Below are positions 24,807 to 33,851 of a DNA stretch of 40,233 nucleotides, piece after piece. Source of the stretch: an uncultured Hyphomicrobiales bacterium (lineage in GTDB: Bacteria; Pseudomonadota; Alphaproteobacteria; Rhizobiales; Beijerinckiaceae); assembly GCA_903902915.1 (NCBI GenBank), contig CAIUWR010000096.1, forward strand, positions 1-40,233. Reading direction: 5' to 3'. A model generated the notes under the pieces. It had not been told where the DNA came from. It saw nothing but the letters and a program-made list of their open reading frames with translations, and ran no database searches. Position 1 is the first letter of the stretch; each line of letters starts with the position of its first letter. The translations under genes were made by a program, and so were the position numbers.

Positions 24807-25868
24807 TTAGAGGCCCGCGAGAAAATCCGTGGGATCGACCGGGGTGGAGCCCTTGCGAAGCTCGAAGTGGATCTGCGGCGAGGAGACATTGCCGCTCTGT
24901 CCGGACTTCGCGATGGCCTGACCGCGCTTCACCGTCTCGCCACGCTTCACCGATATCTCGCCATTGTTGGCGTAGGCGGACACAAAGCCGTTGGGATGGC
25001 GAATGAGCACGAGATTGCCATAGCCCTTCAACTCATTGCCGGCATAGGCGACGACGCCAGCCTCGGCCGCCTTGACGGCGGTGCCTTCGGGCACGGCGAT
25101 ATTGATGCCCTCATTTGAACCCGCCTTGAAGCCCTGAATGATGCGGCCACGCGCGGGCCAGCGGAACTCCGGCTTGTCGCTATCGGGCTCGGCTGCGGCC
25201 TGGGGCGCTGCGGGCGCCGCGGCAGGAACGGCGGCTTGCGCCAAAGGCGCCGCCGTCTCAAGCTTGGCGACCTGCTTCGGCTTATCGGCCACCGGCTTGT
25301 CAGCCTGCTTGATCGGGGCCTCGACAGCCTGCGCCACCGGCAGGACGGGAGACTTGTCAGCGACTTTGACGACCGGCTTTACAAGCGTCTTCTCAGGCTG
25401 CTTGGCTGGAGCTTTGGAGGATTCGACGGGCTTCGCGGGCGTGGCTGACGCAGGCGCCGCGCCTTGCACGAAGTTGAACTTCTCGTTCGTCCTGGGCTGA
25501 GCCTGCGCCTGCGCGGGTGCGGGAATGACCCTGGGCGCCGCCGCCTGAGCCGGGCGCGGCTGCGTCATGGGCGCTTGTGCGGCAGGGCGCGCGTTGCCGT
25601 AGCCATAGGCGGGAGCGGCCAGCGGCGCGGAATTTACCGGATCGAGCGGCTGGGAAGCCACAGAACCAACCGAGGCTGGCTCAAACCCGGCCTGCTGAAC
25701 AGGTCCGGGCTGCGGGATAGACGCCGTCGGCGCGGGATCCATGGAGAAGGGATTGGACGCAAAACGCGTGACGTCGCTGGAGCAACCTGCAAGCAGCGCC
25801 GCCGCAAAGCTCGCAATCGCAAGGCGAGCAACTGTTGATGAACAAGTTTGACCGAGCCCTAGACGCAT
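24807..25868 (-). CDS. nlpD: NlpD-like lipoprotein with degenerate LytM (M23) domain
   Basis: From ATG 25868 the product is 353 residues. The signal peptide ends in a lipobox, LLAGCSS, so Cys becomes lipid-anchored. A long Pro/Ala/Gln/Lys-rich linker (about 40-235) leads to the LytM domain, about 238-350: FRWPARGRIIQGF, NEGINIAVPEGTAVKAA, GYGNLVLIRHPNGFVSAYA, IHFELRKGS. The metal ligands of active M23 peptidases are mostly gone: the usual HxGxD is NEGIN and the HxH is QIH. NlpD/EnvC-type proteins are such inactive activators of amidases that split septal peptidoglycan. I see no LysM domain, which NlpD relatives usually have in the linker. The surE-pcm-nlpD order supports the name. Alternative GTG starts exist at 25880 and 25871. 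Confidence 0.85.
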   Translation of the reverse strand: MRLGLGQTCSSTVARLAIASFAAALLAGCSSDVTRFASNPFSMDPAPTASIPQPGPVQQAGFEPASVGSVASQPLDPVNSAPLAAPAYGYGNARPAAQAPMTQPRPAQAAAPRVIPAPAQAQAQPRTNEKFNFVQGAAPASATPAKPVESSKAPAKQPEKTLVKPVVKVADKSPVLPVAQAVEAPIKQADKPVADKPKQVAKLETAAPLAQAAVPAAAPAAPQAAAEPDSDKPEFRWPARGRIIQGFKAGSNEGINIAVPEGTAVKAAEAGVVAYAGNELKGYGNLVLIRHPNGFVSAYANNGEISVKRGETVKRGQAIAKSGQSGNVSSPQIHFELRKGSTPVDPTDFLAGL

Positions 25869-25980
25869 CACGCAACCCACCGCTAACCAGCATTGACGAG
25901 CACATTAAACGCATCGGTGGTTAAGGCATGGTTGATGCTCAACAAGTTTTTACCAGATGCGGCGAAATCATGTTGAAAAA

Positions 25981-26670
25981 TCAAGCCTCGAACGCGGCCG
26001 TTCCCATCAAGGCGCCGAGCCTGCACGGACAAAGGGCAGCTTCCGTGAATGCGCCGGACGGTTGATGGGCGATGCGGGCGAGCATGGCGGCGCCACGCGC
26101 CCCCCTGCGTCCCAGAAGAATGACGCCCTCTCGCGCCAGACATTCCAGCAGCGACCGGGGGACGCCCTCAATGGTCCCATGCACTAGCACACGGTCGAAG
26201 AGGCCAAGCTCCGGCAGCAGGGCGAAAGCGTCGCCTTGCAGAATTTTCACATTGGCGAGGCCAAGACCGGCGAGCCGTCCGGCGCATTCAACCGCCAGAG
26301 GCTCGAAGATCTCGCAAGAAACCACCTCTCCCGCCAGTTGAGCCAGAATGGCGGTCGCGTAGCCCGAGCCGGAGCCCACTTCGAGCACGCGGTGATTTGG
26401 CTCCAGATCCAGCGCCTCCATCATCCGCGCCACCAGCCAGGCCTCCGGCATGGTCTGCCCGCAGGGGATCGGCAAAGCCATGTCGCGCAGCGCAAGATCG
26501 CGGTAGCGATGGGGCACGAAAAGTTCGCGAGGCGTAGTTTCAAGCGCCCGCAGCACCGCCACATCGGCAATGCCGCGCGCGCGCATGCGCAACAAGAAGG
26601 CCATCAGGGCCTGAGCCGCTTTCGCCTCGGCGTCTCCCGGCATGGGAAGCGGAAGATCCATCTGCCGCAT
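25981..26670 (-). CDS. pcm: Protein-L-isoaspartate methyltransferase-like protein (divergent)
   Basis: The 229-residue protein keeps the Pcm layout: PRELFVPHRYRDLALRDMAL, PIPCGQT, and the SAM site VLEVGSGSGYATAILAQL at about 97-114. Pcm repairs isoaspartyl damage in aged proteins using S-adenosylmethionine. The motif normally written GQTxS, whose Ser lies in the active site, here reads GQTMPEAW, and the later DRIIVTAA-type strand is DRVLVHGTIEGVP. Substrate handling may therefore differ. It follows surE by 17 bp on the same strand, the order conserved in many proteobacteria. Confidence 0.85.
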   Translation of the reverse strand: MRQMDLPLPMPGDAEAKAAQALMAFLLRMRARGIADVAVLRALETTPRELFVPHRYRDLALRDMALPIPCGQTMPEAWLVARMMEALDLEPNHRVLEVGSGSGYATAILAQLAGEVVSCEIFEPLAVECAGRLAGLGLANVKILQGDAFALLPELGLFDRVLVHGTIEGVPRSLLECLAREGVILLGRRGARGAAMLARIAHQPSGAFTEAALCPCRLGALMGTAAFEA

Positions 26671-26687
26671 GGGCCTTCCCTTCCCGT

Positions 26688-27449
26688 TCAGGCCAGAGCC
26701 AGGGCGAAGCGGGTGAGGGTTGGCTCGTCGGTCAGGTCGATCCGCAGGGGCGTGATCGAGATGCGGCCATTGGCGATGGCCTCCAGATCGGTGCCATGGG
26801 CCGGGGTCGAGCGCGTGCGGCCGTAGCGGATCCAGTAATAGGGATTGCCGCGCCCGTCGAAGCGCTCCTCCAGCCCGGCCAGATTGGCGTCGCGCCGACC
26901 CTGAACCGTGACGCTGACGCCCGCGATCTCGGCGGCCGGGCGAGCGGGGAAATTGACGTTCACCAGCACATCGCGCGGCACGCCGACAGCCAGAATGTCG
27001 CGGATGACCTTCGGAGCGTGGGTGAGCGCGGCGCTCCAGTCGATGTCGTTCTTGCCGCCGGGCGCATAGCCCTGCGACAAGGCGATGGAGGTGATGCCAA
27101 GAATGGTCCCCTCCATGGCGCCAGCCACCGTGCCGGAATAGATGACATCCTCCGCCATATTGTGCCCGACATTGACGCCGGAGAGGATCAGATCAGGCTT
27201 GTGGTCCGCCATGATGCGATGCACGCCCATGATGACGCAATCGGTCGGCGTGCCCTTGACCGCGAAATGGCGGGGCGAGATTTCGCGCAGGCGCAGCGGA
27301 TCGTTCAGCGACAGGGAATGGGCGACGCCGGACTGGTCCATCTCGGGCGCCACGACGGTCACATCGTCGGACAGTTGCAGGGCGATCTGCTCCAGCACCT
27401 TGATGCCATGGGCGTGAATGCCGTCGTCATTGGTGATGAGAATGCGCAT
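26688..27449 (-). CDS. surE: 5'/3'-nucleotidase SurE
   Basis: The 253-residue metal-dependent phosphatase removes phosphate from nucleoside monophosphates and acts in stationary-phase survival. The metal-binding N-terminus MRILITNDDGIHAHG holds the DD pair, and SGVNVGHNMAEDVIYSGTVAGAMEG is the second family signature. Length fits (about 250). It heads surE-pcm, with the nlpD-like gene further down the same strand. Confidence 0.97.
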   Translation of the reverse strand: MRILITNDDGIHAHGIKVLEQIALQLSDDVTVVAPEMDQSGVAHSLSLNDPLRLREISPRHFAVKGTPTDCVIMGVHRIMADHKPDLILSGVNVGHNMAEDVIYSGTVAGAMEGTILGITSIALSQGYAPGGKNDIDWSAALTHAPKVIRDILAVGVPRDVLVNVNFPARPAAEIAGVSVTVQGRRDANLAGLEERFDGRGNPYYWIRYGRTRSTPAHGTDLEAIANGRISITPLRIDLTDEPTLTRFALALA

Positions 27450-27527
27450 CGTGGAAACTGCTCCGGACTTCTTGGTCCGTAGTTAGAGCACTTTCACGAC
27501 GGGATGTTAACCCTTGGCCATCAGGTG

Positions 27528-27630
27528 GTTCCAACAGTTTCGGGGGATTTGGGGGTGAAGTGTTGCAACCCATGCCCCGCCATGGCAAGTTCCAACAGTT
27601 TGCTGCACTTCGCGGCCAAACTGTTGGAAC
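27528..27630. repeat. Two 13-bp inverted-repeat pairs with equal 16-bp spacers
   Basis: GTTCCAACAGTTT occurs at 27528-27540 and 27589-27601. Its exact reverse complement AAACTGTTGGAAC is at 27618-27630, and a 10/13 version, GAAGTGTTGCAAC, is at 27557-27569. Each pair is separated by 16 bp. The set ends 5 bp before the GTG at 27636, so it looks like a double operator or an RNA fold controlling the nucleotidyltransferase gene. Confidence 0.8.
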
Positions 27631-27635
27631 GCGCC

Positions 27636-28667
27636 GTGGCGAACGAATTCTCGGACCTGAACCCGGACCAGCGCCGCGAGGCGATCAATACGCAGCAGCG
27701 GTTCGCCGGGCTGGCGCAGGCGCAGGCGCGCCGGCAGGCCTTCCGGGGCTCGATGGTCTGGGGGGAGAGCAAGGGCCGCCAATACCTGATGCGCTCCGCT
27801 TACGACAAGCAGGGCCGCCGTCGCCAGACCTCGCTGGGGCCGCGCAGCCCCGAGACGGAGCGCATCAAGGCGGAGTTCGAGCAGGGGCGAGTGGCGGCGC
27901 GGGCGCGCTGGGACAGCCTGCGTCTGGTCATGGACCGGCAAGCCGCCGTCAATCGCGCGCTGGGGCTCGGGCGCGTGCCGCTTCTGGGCGCGCGGATCAT
28001 GAGGGCGCTGGACGCGAGCGGCTTGCTGGGCGGGGCGATCCGCGTGCTGGGCACAAATGCGCTCTATGCCTATGAGGCTGTGGCGGGGGTGCGGATCGAG
28101 TCGGGGCTGACGGCGACGGAAGACATTGACCTGCTTCTGGATTCGCGCGCCCGCCTGCAATTCGTCGCCACTGCCGAGGAGGAGACCGCCTCATTGCTGC
28201 GGGTGCTGCAACAGGTCGATGGGTCTTTCGAACGAAGCCGCGAGCGCTACCGGGCGCGCAACCGGGATGGCTATATTGTCGATCTGATCAAGCCACTGCG
28301 CAGCCCGCCATGGCGGCAAGATCCGGTGCGGCTGGGCGATGATGCGGGGGATCTCGAAGCCGTCGAGCTGGAAGGCCTCGCCTGGCACGAGAGCGCTCCC
28401 GCCTTCGAGGCTGTGGCCATCGACGAGCGCGGCGAGCCCCTGCGGATCGTCGCCTCGGACCCGCGCGTCTTCGCCATTCACAAATACTGGCTCTCGCAAA
28501 GGCTTGACCGGGAGCCGATCAAGAAGCCGCGCGACCTGCGACAGGCGCAGGTGATGGCCGCCCTGGTGGCGGCCTATCTGCCCCATCTGCGGCTCGATGG
28601 GGATGATCTGCTGATGCTGCCGAAAGAGCTGGTGGACGCGGCCATGCCCCTCTTCAGGGCGCCTTGA
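27636..28667 (+). CDS. Nucleotidyltransferase-fold protein (GSU2403 / NTP_transf_8-like)
   Basis: With the GTG at 27636 the protein has 343 residues. The core reads [24 protein letters not shown] (shortened: [10 protein letters not shown]) and then [14 protein letters not shown], with the acidic pair of a nucleotidyltransferase active site. The N-terminal third has [15 protein letters not shown] and [16 protein letters not shown], typical of the family NCBI calls GSU2403. The C-terminus has [17 protein letters not shown]. Families of this fold include toxin-antitoxin and antiviral members, but this gene's role is unknown. It is the only plus-strand gene between 24597 and 40233, set between surE and serS, and its 3' end overlaps serS by 14 bp. 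An ATG at 27582 would add 18 residues but would translate through the inverted repeats. Confidence 0.8.
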   Translation: MANEFSDLNPDQRREAINTQQRFAGLAQAQARRQAFRGSMVWGESKGRQYLMRSAYDKQGRRRQTSLGPRSPETERIKAEFEQGRVAARARWDSLRLVMDRQAAVNRALGLGRVPLLGARIMRALDASGLLGGAIRVLGTNALYAYEAVAGVRIESGLTATEDIDLLLDSRARLQFVATAEEETASLLRVLQQVDGSFERSRERYRARNRDGYIVDLIKPLRSPPWRQDPVRLGDDAGDLEAVELEGLAWHESAPAFEAVAIDERGEPLRIVASDPRVFAIHKYWLSQRLDREPIKKPRDLRQAQVMAALVAAYLPHLRLDGDDLLMLPKELVDAAMPLFRAP

Positions 28668-29955
28668 TCGTCTCCAGCCCGCCCATATAGGGCCGCAGCG
28701 CTTCGGGCACGGTGACGCTGCCGTCGGCGTTCTGGTAATTCTCCAGAACCGCAATCAGCGCGCGGCCCACGGCGACGCCTGAACCGTTCAGCGTATGGAC
28801 GAAGCGGTTGCCCTTGCCCTCAGTGGGGCGATAGCGGGCGTTCATGCGCCGCGCCTGAAACTCGCCGCAGACCGAGCAGGAGGAAATCTCGCGGAAGCGG
28901 TCCTGGCCGGGCAGCCAGACCTCGATGTCGTAGGTCTTGCGCGAGGCGAAGCCCATGTCGCCCGCGCAGAGCGTCATCACCCGGTAATGCAGGCCGAGAC
29001 GCTTCAGCACCTCTTCGGCGCAGGCGGTCATGCGCTCGTGTTCGGCCAGCGCCTGCTCGGGCGTGGTGATCGAGACCATCTCCACCTTGATGAACTGATG
29101 CTGGCGGATCATGCCGCGCGTGTCGCGCCCCGCTGCGCCCGCCTCGGCGCGGAAACAGGGGGTCAGCGCGGTGACGCGCATGGGCAGGCTCTTCTCGTCG
29201 AGAATTTCCTCGCGCACCAGATTGGTGAGCGGCACTTCGGCGGTGGGGATCAGCCAGAAGTCCTCGCCCGCGCGGAACTGATCATCGCGGAACTTGGGCA
29301 ATTGCGCGGTGCCATACATGGCCTCGTCGCGCACCAGCACGGGCGGGTTCACCTCTTCATAGCCATGGTCCTGCGTATGGACGTCGAGCATGAATTGGCC
29401 CAAAGCACGCTCCAGCCGCGCCAAAGCCCCGCGCAAGATCACGAAACGCGAGCCCGACATTTTCGCCGCGCGTTCGAAATCCATCAGGCCAAGCGCCTCG
29501 CCGATCTCGAAATGCTCTTTCGGCTTGAAGCCCTCGTCAAAGGTGGGGCGGGTTCCGACGACGCGGGCCTCCACATTGTCATGCTCATCGGCGCCGTCGG
29601 GCACTTCATCCAGCGGCAGATTGGGCAATTCGAACAACGCGGTTTCAAGCGCGCGCACGGCGATGGTCTCGGCTGCGGCGGCGCCCTCGGTCTCGCTTTT
29701 GATTTCGGCGACGCGGGCCTTCAGCTCCTCGGCGCGGGCGAAGTCCTTCTTGCCCATGGCCTGGCCGATTTCCTTGGAGAGGCGGTTGCGCTCCTCCTGG
29801 CCGCGCTGGGTCACGGCGATGATGTCGCGCCGCTCGTCGTCGAGGCGGAACAGCGTCGCCACGGTCTCCTCGACCTTCAACCCATCCCAGCCACGCCGAC
29901 GCAGCCCCGCCTTGAGGGACTCGGCATTATCGCGGATCCAGCGGATGTCATGCAT
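28654..29955 (-). CDS. serS: Seryl-tRNA synthetase
   Basis: The 433-residue class II synthetase charges tRNA-Ser. The start ATG 29955 gives [18 protein letters not shown], the conserved N-terminus. A coiled-coil tRNA-binding arm covers about residues 30-105 ([19 protein letters not shown]). Motif 2 is [20 protein letters not shown] (it positions ATP) and motif 3 is near [19 protein letters not shown]. All expected parts are present. Its 3' end overlaps the convergent nucleotidyltransferase gene by 14 bp. Confidence 0.97.
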   Translation of the reverse strand: MHDIRWIRDNAESLKAGLRRRGWDGLKVEETVATLFRLDDERRDIIAVTQRGQEERNRLSKEIGQAMGKKDFARAEELKARVAEIKSETEGAAAAETIAVRALETALFELPNLPLDEVPDGADEHDNVEARVVGTRPTFDEGFKPKEHFEIGEALGLMDFERAAKMSGSRFVILRGALARLERALGQFMLDVHTQDHGYEEVNPPVLVRDEAMYGTAQLPKFRDDQFRAGEDFWLIPTAEVPLTNLVREEILDEKSLPMRVTALTPCFRAEAGAAGRDTRGMIRQHQFIKVEMVSITTPEQALAEHERMTACAEEVLKRLGLHYRVMTLCAGDMGFASRKTYDIEVWLPGQDRFREISSCSVCGEFQARRMNARYRPTEGKGNRFVHTLNGSGVAVGRALIAVLENYQNADGSVTVPEALRPYMGGLETIKAP

Positions 29956-30065
29956 GGGAGTGACTTTCGAAAGAGAGGCGGCTGGCCGAGCGCCAAGGAA
30001 TCGCAAGCACCCAATATCAGATGCGGCGGCAGGCGCTCAATGGCCGTGCAAGCCACCTTGCCCCC

Positions 30066-30671
30066 CTACCCCCGCGCGTCCAGCAACCGCGCCGCATAGC
30101 GCGCCATCAGATCCACTTCGAGGTTCAGATCATCGCCCGCCTTGCGCTCGCCCCAGGTGGTGACGGCGAGTGTGTGGGGGATCAGCAGGATCGAGAAGAC
30201 GTCGCCGTCCACGCTGTTCACCGTCAGCGAGGTGCCGTCGAGGCAGATGGAGCCCTTTTCGGCGATGAATTTCGCGAGATCGTGCGGCGCGCGGATTTCG
30301 AAGCGGGCCATGCCGTCGAAATCGGTGCGCGCGACCATATGGCCGAGGCCGTCCACATGGCCGGTCACGATATGGCCGCCCAGCTCCGCGCCCAGCGTGA
30401 GCGAGCGCTCCAGATTGATGCGCGTCCCGACCTTCCATTGGCCGACCGTGGTGCGCGCCAGCGTCTCGGCGGCGGCGTCCACCTCGAACCAGTGGCGACC
30501 CTCGGTCGTGCCGAAAGCCACCGCCGTGAGGCAAGGACCGGAACAGGCGATGGAAGCGCCCATGGCGATGCCTGCGGGATCATAGGCCGTCTCGATGCGG
30601 ATGCGCTTCAGCTCGCCGCGATCCTCGATGGACAGAACGCGACCGACGTCGGAGACGAGACCGGTGAACAT
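30066..30671 (-). CDS. ribE: Riboflavin synthase, alpha chain
   Basis: The 201-residue enzyme dismutates two 6,7-dimethyl-8-ribityllumazine molecules to riboflavin. It has two lumazine-binding repeats: [12 protein letters not shown] with ASIACSGPCLTAVAFG, and GGHIVTGHVDGLGHM with KGSICLDGTSLTVNSVDGD. The ATG at 30671 shares one base with the ribD stop (TGATG), so translation is coupled. It ends the glyA-nrdR-ribD-ribE run. Confidence 0.96.
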   Translation of the reverse strand: MFTGLVSDVGRVLSIEDRGELKRIRIETAYDPAGIAMGASIACSGPCLTAVAFGTTEGRHWFEVDAAAETLARTTVGQWKVGTRINLERSLTLGAELGGHIVTGHVDGLGHMVARTDFDGMARFEIRAPHDLAKFIAEKGSICLDGTSLTVNSVDGDVFSILLIPHTLAVTTWGERKAGDDLNLEVDLMARYAARLLDARG

Positions 30672-31810
30672 CAAAACACCCTTTCGAGATGGCGGAAACT
30701 GTCGAGGCCCGCATGGCCCTCTTCGAGCACGCGGAAGTTCGAGCCAAGATCCAGCAAGCCTCGCGCATGCGGGCTTAAGGCGGGCACGCCCTGCCCGCCG
30801 AACGGCTTGGGCGCGGTGAACAGGGCCACCTCGTCGGCGAGCCCCCGCAAAATCAATGCGCTCGCAACCGTGGGGCCGCCTTCGCAGAAGACGCGGGTGA
30901 TCCCGCGCGCGCCGAGCGCCTTGAGCGCCGCCAATGGATCGAGCCGACCAGCAGCGTCACGGGCCACCAGCAGCACCTCCACGCCAGCAGCCTCAAGCGC
31001 GGCTTGCGCGGGCGCGGGCGCGTCCTGCGCGCAGACGACCAGCGTGCGGTGATCCTTCGCCGTAGCGACCAGCCGCGAGCCCAGGGGGATCCGCAGATGG
31101 GTATCGAGCACGACGCGCAGGGGCTTGCGACTTTCCAGTCCCGGCAGGCGCACGGTGAGCAGCGGATCGTCCGCCAAGACGGTTCCCACTCCCACCATGA
31201 TCGCGTCATGCATGGCGCGCATGACCTGTACGCGGCCATTGGCTGGCGCGCCGGTGATCATCAGACGCGGGTCGTGGGCGCCGCCAGCGGCATAACCGTC
31301 CAGCGTTTGCGCCAGCTTGAGGGTCACCATGGGGCGCCCTTCGGTGATGCGAAGGATATGGCCGAGATTGGCGCGCCGCGCCTCCCGCACGCCGACCCCC
31401 GTGCGCAAGCCAATGCCCGCTTCCACGATCTTGGCGTGGCCGCGTCCCGCCACCCGCACATCGGGGTCTTCGAGGGCCGAGACCACCCGGACGAGGCCTG
31501 AATGGACGATGGCGTCGGCGCAGGGCGCGGTGACGCCGTAGTGGCTGCATGGTTCGAGGCTCACGTAGAGCGTGGCGCCCCTGGCGCGCTCGCCCGCCTC
31601 GCGCAAGGCCTCGGTCTCCGCGTGCGGCCGCCCGCCCGGCATCGTCGCGCCGCGCGCCACGATGACGCCATCCTTGACGATGACGCAGCCCACGGCTGGG
31701 TTGGGGGCGGTCAGCCCCAGCCAGCGCCGCCCATAAGCGATGGCGGCGGCCATGAAGACGGCGTCCGTCTTCTCGCCCGGCGCAGCGCCGATATCGAACC
31801 GCGAAATCAT
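30671..31810 (-). CDS. ribD: Bifunctional riboflavin deaminase/reductase
   Basis: The 379-residue protein carries out two successive riboflavin steps. The N-terminal deaminase domain (about 15-150) has the zinc-site motifs PHAETEAL and [16 protein letters not shown]. The C-terminal NADPH-dependent reductase domain (about 160-370) has [34 protein letters not shown] and [13 protein letters not shown]. Its start overlaps the nrdR end by 4 bp and its stop overlaps ribE by 1 bp, so the three genes form one transcription unit. Confidence 0.96.
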   Translation of the reverse strand: MISRFDIGAAPGEKTDAVFMAAAIAYGRRWLGLTAPNPAVGCVIVKDGVIVARGATMPGGRPHAETEALREAGERARGATLYVSLEPCSHYGVTAPCADAIVHSGLVRVVSALEDPDVRVAGRGHAKIVEAGIGLRTGVGVREARRANLGHILRITEGRPMVTLKLAQTLDGYAAGGAHDPRLMITGAPANGRVQVMRAMHDAIMVGVGTVLADDPLLTVRLPGLESRKPLRVVLDTHLRIPLGSRLVATAKDHRTLVVCAQDAPAPAQAALEAAGVEVLLVARDAAGRLDPLAALKALGARGITRVFCEGGPTVASALILRGLADEVALFTAPKPFGGQGVPALSPHARGLLDLGSNFRVLEEGHAGLDSFRHLERVF

Positions 31811-32316
31811 ACGCCTCCCGGCGCGGACTCCCGCCGCTGCTTGGTCTTGGGCTCAGGCTCGGTCTCGTCTCCGGCGAGTTCATCGACGATGGCGCCGAAA
31901 TCCCGAGCTTCACGGAAGTTGCGATAAACGGAAGCGAAGCGAACATAGGCGACGCCATCGAGCAGGCGCAGGCCCTCCATGACAAGCTCGCCGATGCGGT
32001 CGCTTGTCACCTCCGGGTCGCCCTGGCTTTCGAGCTGGCGCACCACGCCATTGACCATGCGCTCGACACGCTCGGGATCGACGCTGCGCTTGCGCAGGGC
32101 GATGTCGATGGAGCGCATCAGCTTTTCCCGGTCGAAGGGCACCCGGCGGCCGGATTTCTTCAACACCATGAGTTCGCGCAGCTGCACGCGCTCGAAGGTG
32201 GTGAAACGCCCGCCGCAATCGGGACAGACCCGACGCCGACGAATGGACGACGCGTCCTCCGTCGGGCGGGAATCCTTCACCTGGGTTTCCAGACTGCCGC
32301 AATAGGGGCAACGCAT
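31807..32316 (-). CDS. nrdR: Transcriptional repressor NrdR
   Basis: The 169-residue regulator represses ribonucleotide reductase genes according to nucleotide levels. Residues 3-34 form a zinc ribbon (CPYCG and [12 protein letters not shown]) and the ATP-cone domain follows ([19 protein letters not shown]). A Lys/Glu/Pro-rich tail of about 20 residues extends past the usual end. Its place between glyA and ribD is the standard alphaproteobacterial arrangement. No ribonucleotide reductase gene is in the window. Confidence 0.97.
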   Translation of the reverse strand: MRCPYCGSLETQVKDSRPTEDASSIRRRRVCPDCGGRFTTFERVQLRELMVLKKSGRRVPFDREKLMRSIDIALRKRSVDPERVERMVNGVVRQLESQGDPEVTSDRIGELVMEGLRLLDGVAYVRFASVYRNFREARDFGAIVDELAGDETEPEPKTKQRRESAPGGV

Positions 32317-32348
32317 GGATCAGTTCCTCGCGGCCATTCGGCCCTTGC

Positions 32349-33623
32349 TCAATAAATCGGGAACCGCTGCGTCAAGGCGCTGACCCGCGCCTTCACGGAA
32401 GCCTCGACCTCGCCGTTGCCCGCCTCGCCATTGTGCGCCAAACCGTCCAGCGTCTCCACAACCAGCGCGCCGACTTCGCGGAACTCGGCGACGCCAAAGC
32501 CGCGCGAGGTGGCCGCAGGCGTACCCAGACGAATGCCGGAGGTCACCATCGGCTTTTCGGGATCGAAGGGGATGCCGTTCTTGTTGCAGGTGATATGGGC
32601 GCGGCCGAGCGCCGCTTCCGCCGCCTTGCCGGTGAGCTTCTTCGAACGAAGATCGACAAGCATCAGGTGGTTGTCGGTGCCGCCCGTCACAAGATCGTAG
32701 CCGCCCGACATGATGGAGGCCGCCAGCGCGCGGGCGTTGTCCACGATCTGCTGCGCATAAACCTTGAAGTCCGGCCGCAGCGCCTCGCCGAACGCTACCG
32801 CCTTGGCCGCGATGACATGCATCAGCGGACCGCCCTGCAAGCCGGGGAAGATCGCGGAGTTGATCTTCTTGGCCATGGCCTCGTCATTGGTGAGGATGAG
32901 GCCGCCGCGCGGACCGCGCAGGGTCTTGTGGGTGGTCGTCGTCACCACATGGGCGTGGGGGAAGGGCGAGGGATGGGCGCCGCCCGCCACGAGGCCGGAG
33001 AAATGCGCCATATCCACCAGAAACACCGCGCCGACCGAATCGGCGATGGCGCGGAAACGAGGGAAATCCCAAAAGCGCGCATAGGCCGAGCCGCCCGCGA
33101 TGATCAGCTTGGGCTGATGCTCATGGGCCATACGCTCCACTTCTTCCATGTCGATGCGCCCGGTTTCGGGCGACACGCCATAGCTGACGGGCTTGAACCA
33201 CTTGCCGGACATGTTGACCGAAGAGCCGTGGGTCAGATGCCCGCCCGCCGCCAGATCAAGGCCCATGAAGACGTCGCCGGGCTTCAGGCAAGCGAGGAAC
33301 ACCGCCTGATTCGCCTGGCTGCCGGAATTGGGCTGCACATTGGCGAAGTTGCAGCCGAAGAGCTGGGTGACGCGGTCGATCGCGAGCTTCTCGGCGATAT
33401 CGACGAACTGGCAGCCGCCATAATAGCGGCGGCCCGGATAGCCCTCCGCATATTTGTTGGTCATCACCGAGCCCTGCGCTTCGAGCACAGCGCGCGAGAC
33501 GATGTTTTCAGAGGCGATCAGCTCGATCTCGTCGCGCTGGCGACCCAGTTCAAGGTCGATGGCGCGGGCGATCTCCGGATCGGAGTCGGCGAGGGTGGCG
33601 GCGAAGAATGTGTTGGAGCTCAT
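32349..33623 (-). CDS. glyA: Serine hydroxymethyltransferase
   Basis: The 424-residue PLP enzyme interconverts serine and glycine and loads tetrahydrofolate with one-carbon units. I chose the ATG at 33623 ([11 protein letters not shown]), because the longer frame adds a non-homologous stretch. Visible signatures include [48 protein letters not shown] and the PLP lysine in [14 protein letters not shown] near residue 232. It is 32 bp upstream of nrdR on the same strand. With the glycine riboswitch elsewhere in this window it points to active glycine metabolism. Confidence 0.97.
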   Translation of the reverse strand: MSSNTFFAATLADSDPEIARAIDLELGRQRDEIELIASENIVSRAVLEAQGSVMTNKYAEGYPGRRYYGGCQFVDIAEKLAIDRVTQLFGCNFANVQPNSGSQANQAVFLACLKPGDVFMGLDLAAGGHLTHGSSVNMSGKWFKPVSYGVSPETGRIDMEEVERMAHEHQPKLIIAGGSAYARFWDFPRFRAIADSVGAVFLVDMAHFSGLVAGGAHPSPFPHAHVVTTTTHKTLRGPRGGLILTNDEAMAKKINSAIFPGLQGGPLMHVIAAKAVAFGEALRPDFKVYAQQIVDNARALAASIMSGGYDLVTGGTDNHLMLVDLRSKKLTGKAAEAALGRAHITCNKNGIPFDPEKPMVTSGIRLGTPAATSRGFGVAEFREVGALVVETLDGLAHNGEAGNGEVEASVKARVSALTQRFPIY

Positions 33624-33799
33624 CTCGACCCCGATGGGTGCGGCCGCCAGGAGTGGCGGCGCGTAAAGCGCTGGCGAAGGAAGGAACCGGCCCGCCATTA
33701 CAAGATATAGCAGGCCCGCCCCCGAAGTCCCTGCCATTAGCATGGTGGTCGCCAAGGTGGAAGGCGGCGCGGCGCTTCATCGCAGGGCTGTCACACAGC

Positions 33800-33824
33800 A
33801 AAAAGCCCGACTTCGCAGCCGGGC
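33800..33824 (-). terminator. Intrinsic terminator of the L,D-transpeptidase gene
   Basis: On the minus strand GCCCGGCT pairs with AGTCGGGC (8 bp, one G-U) around a GCGA loop, followed by TTTTTG. It lies about 28 bp after the stop at 33852 and separates this gene from glyA. Confidence 0.88.
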
Positions 33825-33851
33825 CCTTCAAATCATCGAAAATGTGAAAGC

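Noticed and set aside
27582-27635. Extended N-terminus of the nucleotidyltransferase from ATG 27582
   Set aside because: It would translate through the inverted-repeat pair and the added residues do not resemble the family; the GTG at 27636 is preferred, though not proven.
30674-30674. TTG start for ribE at 30674
   Set aside because: The ATG at 30671, overlapping the ribD stop, gives the conserved MFTGLV start.
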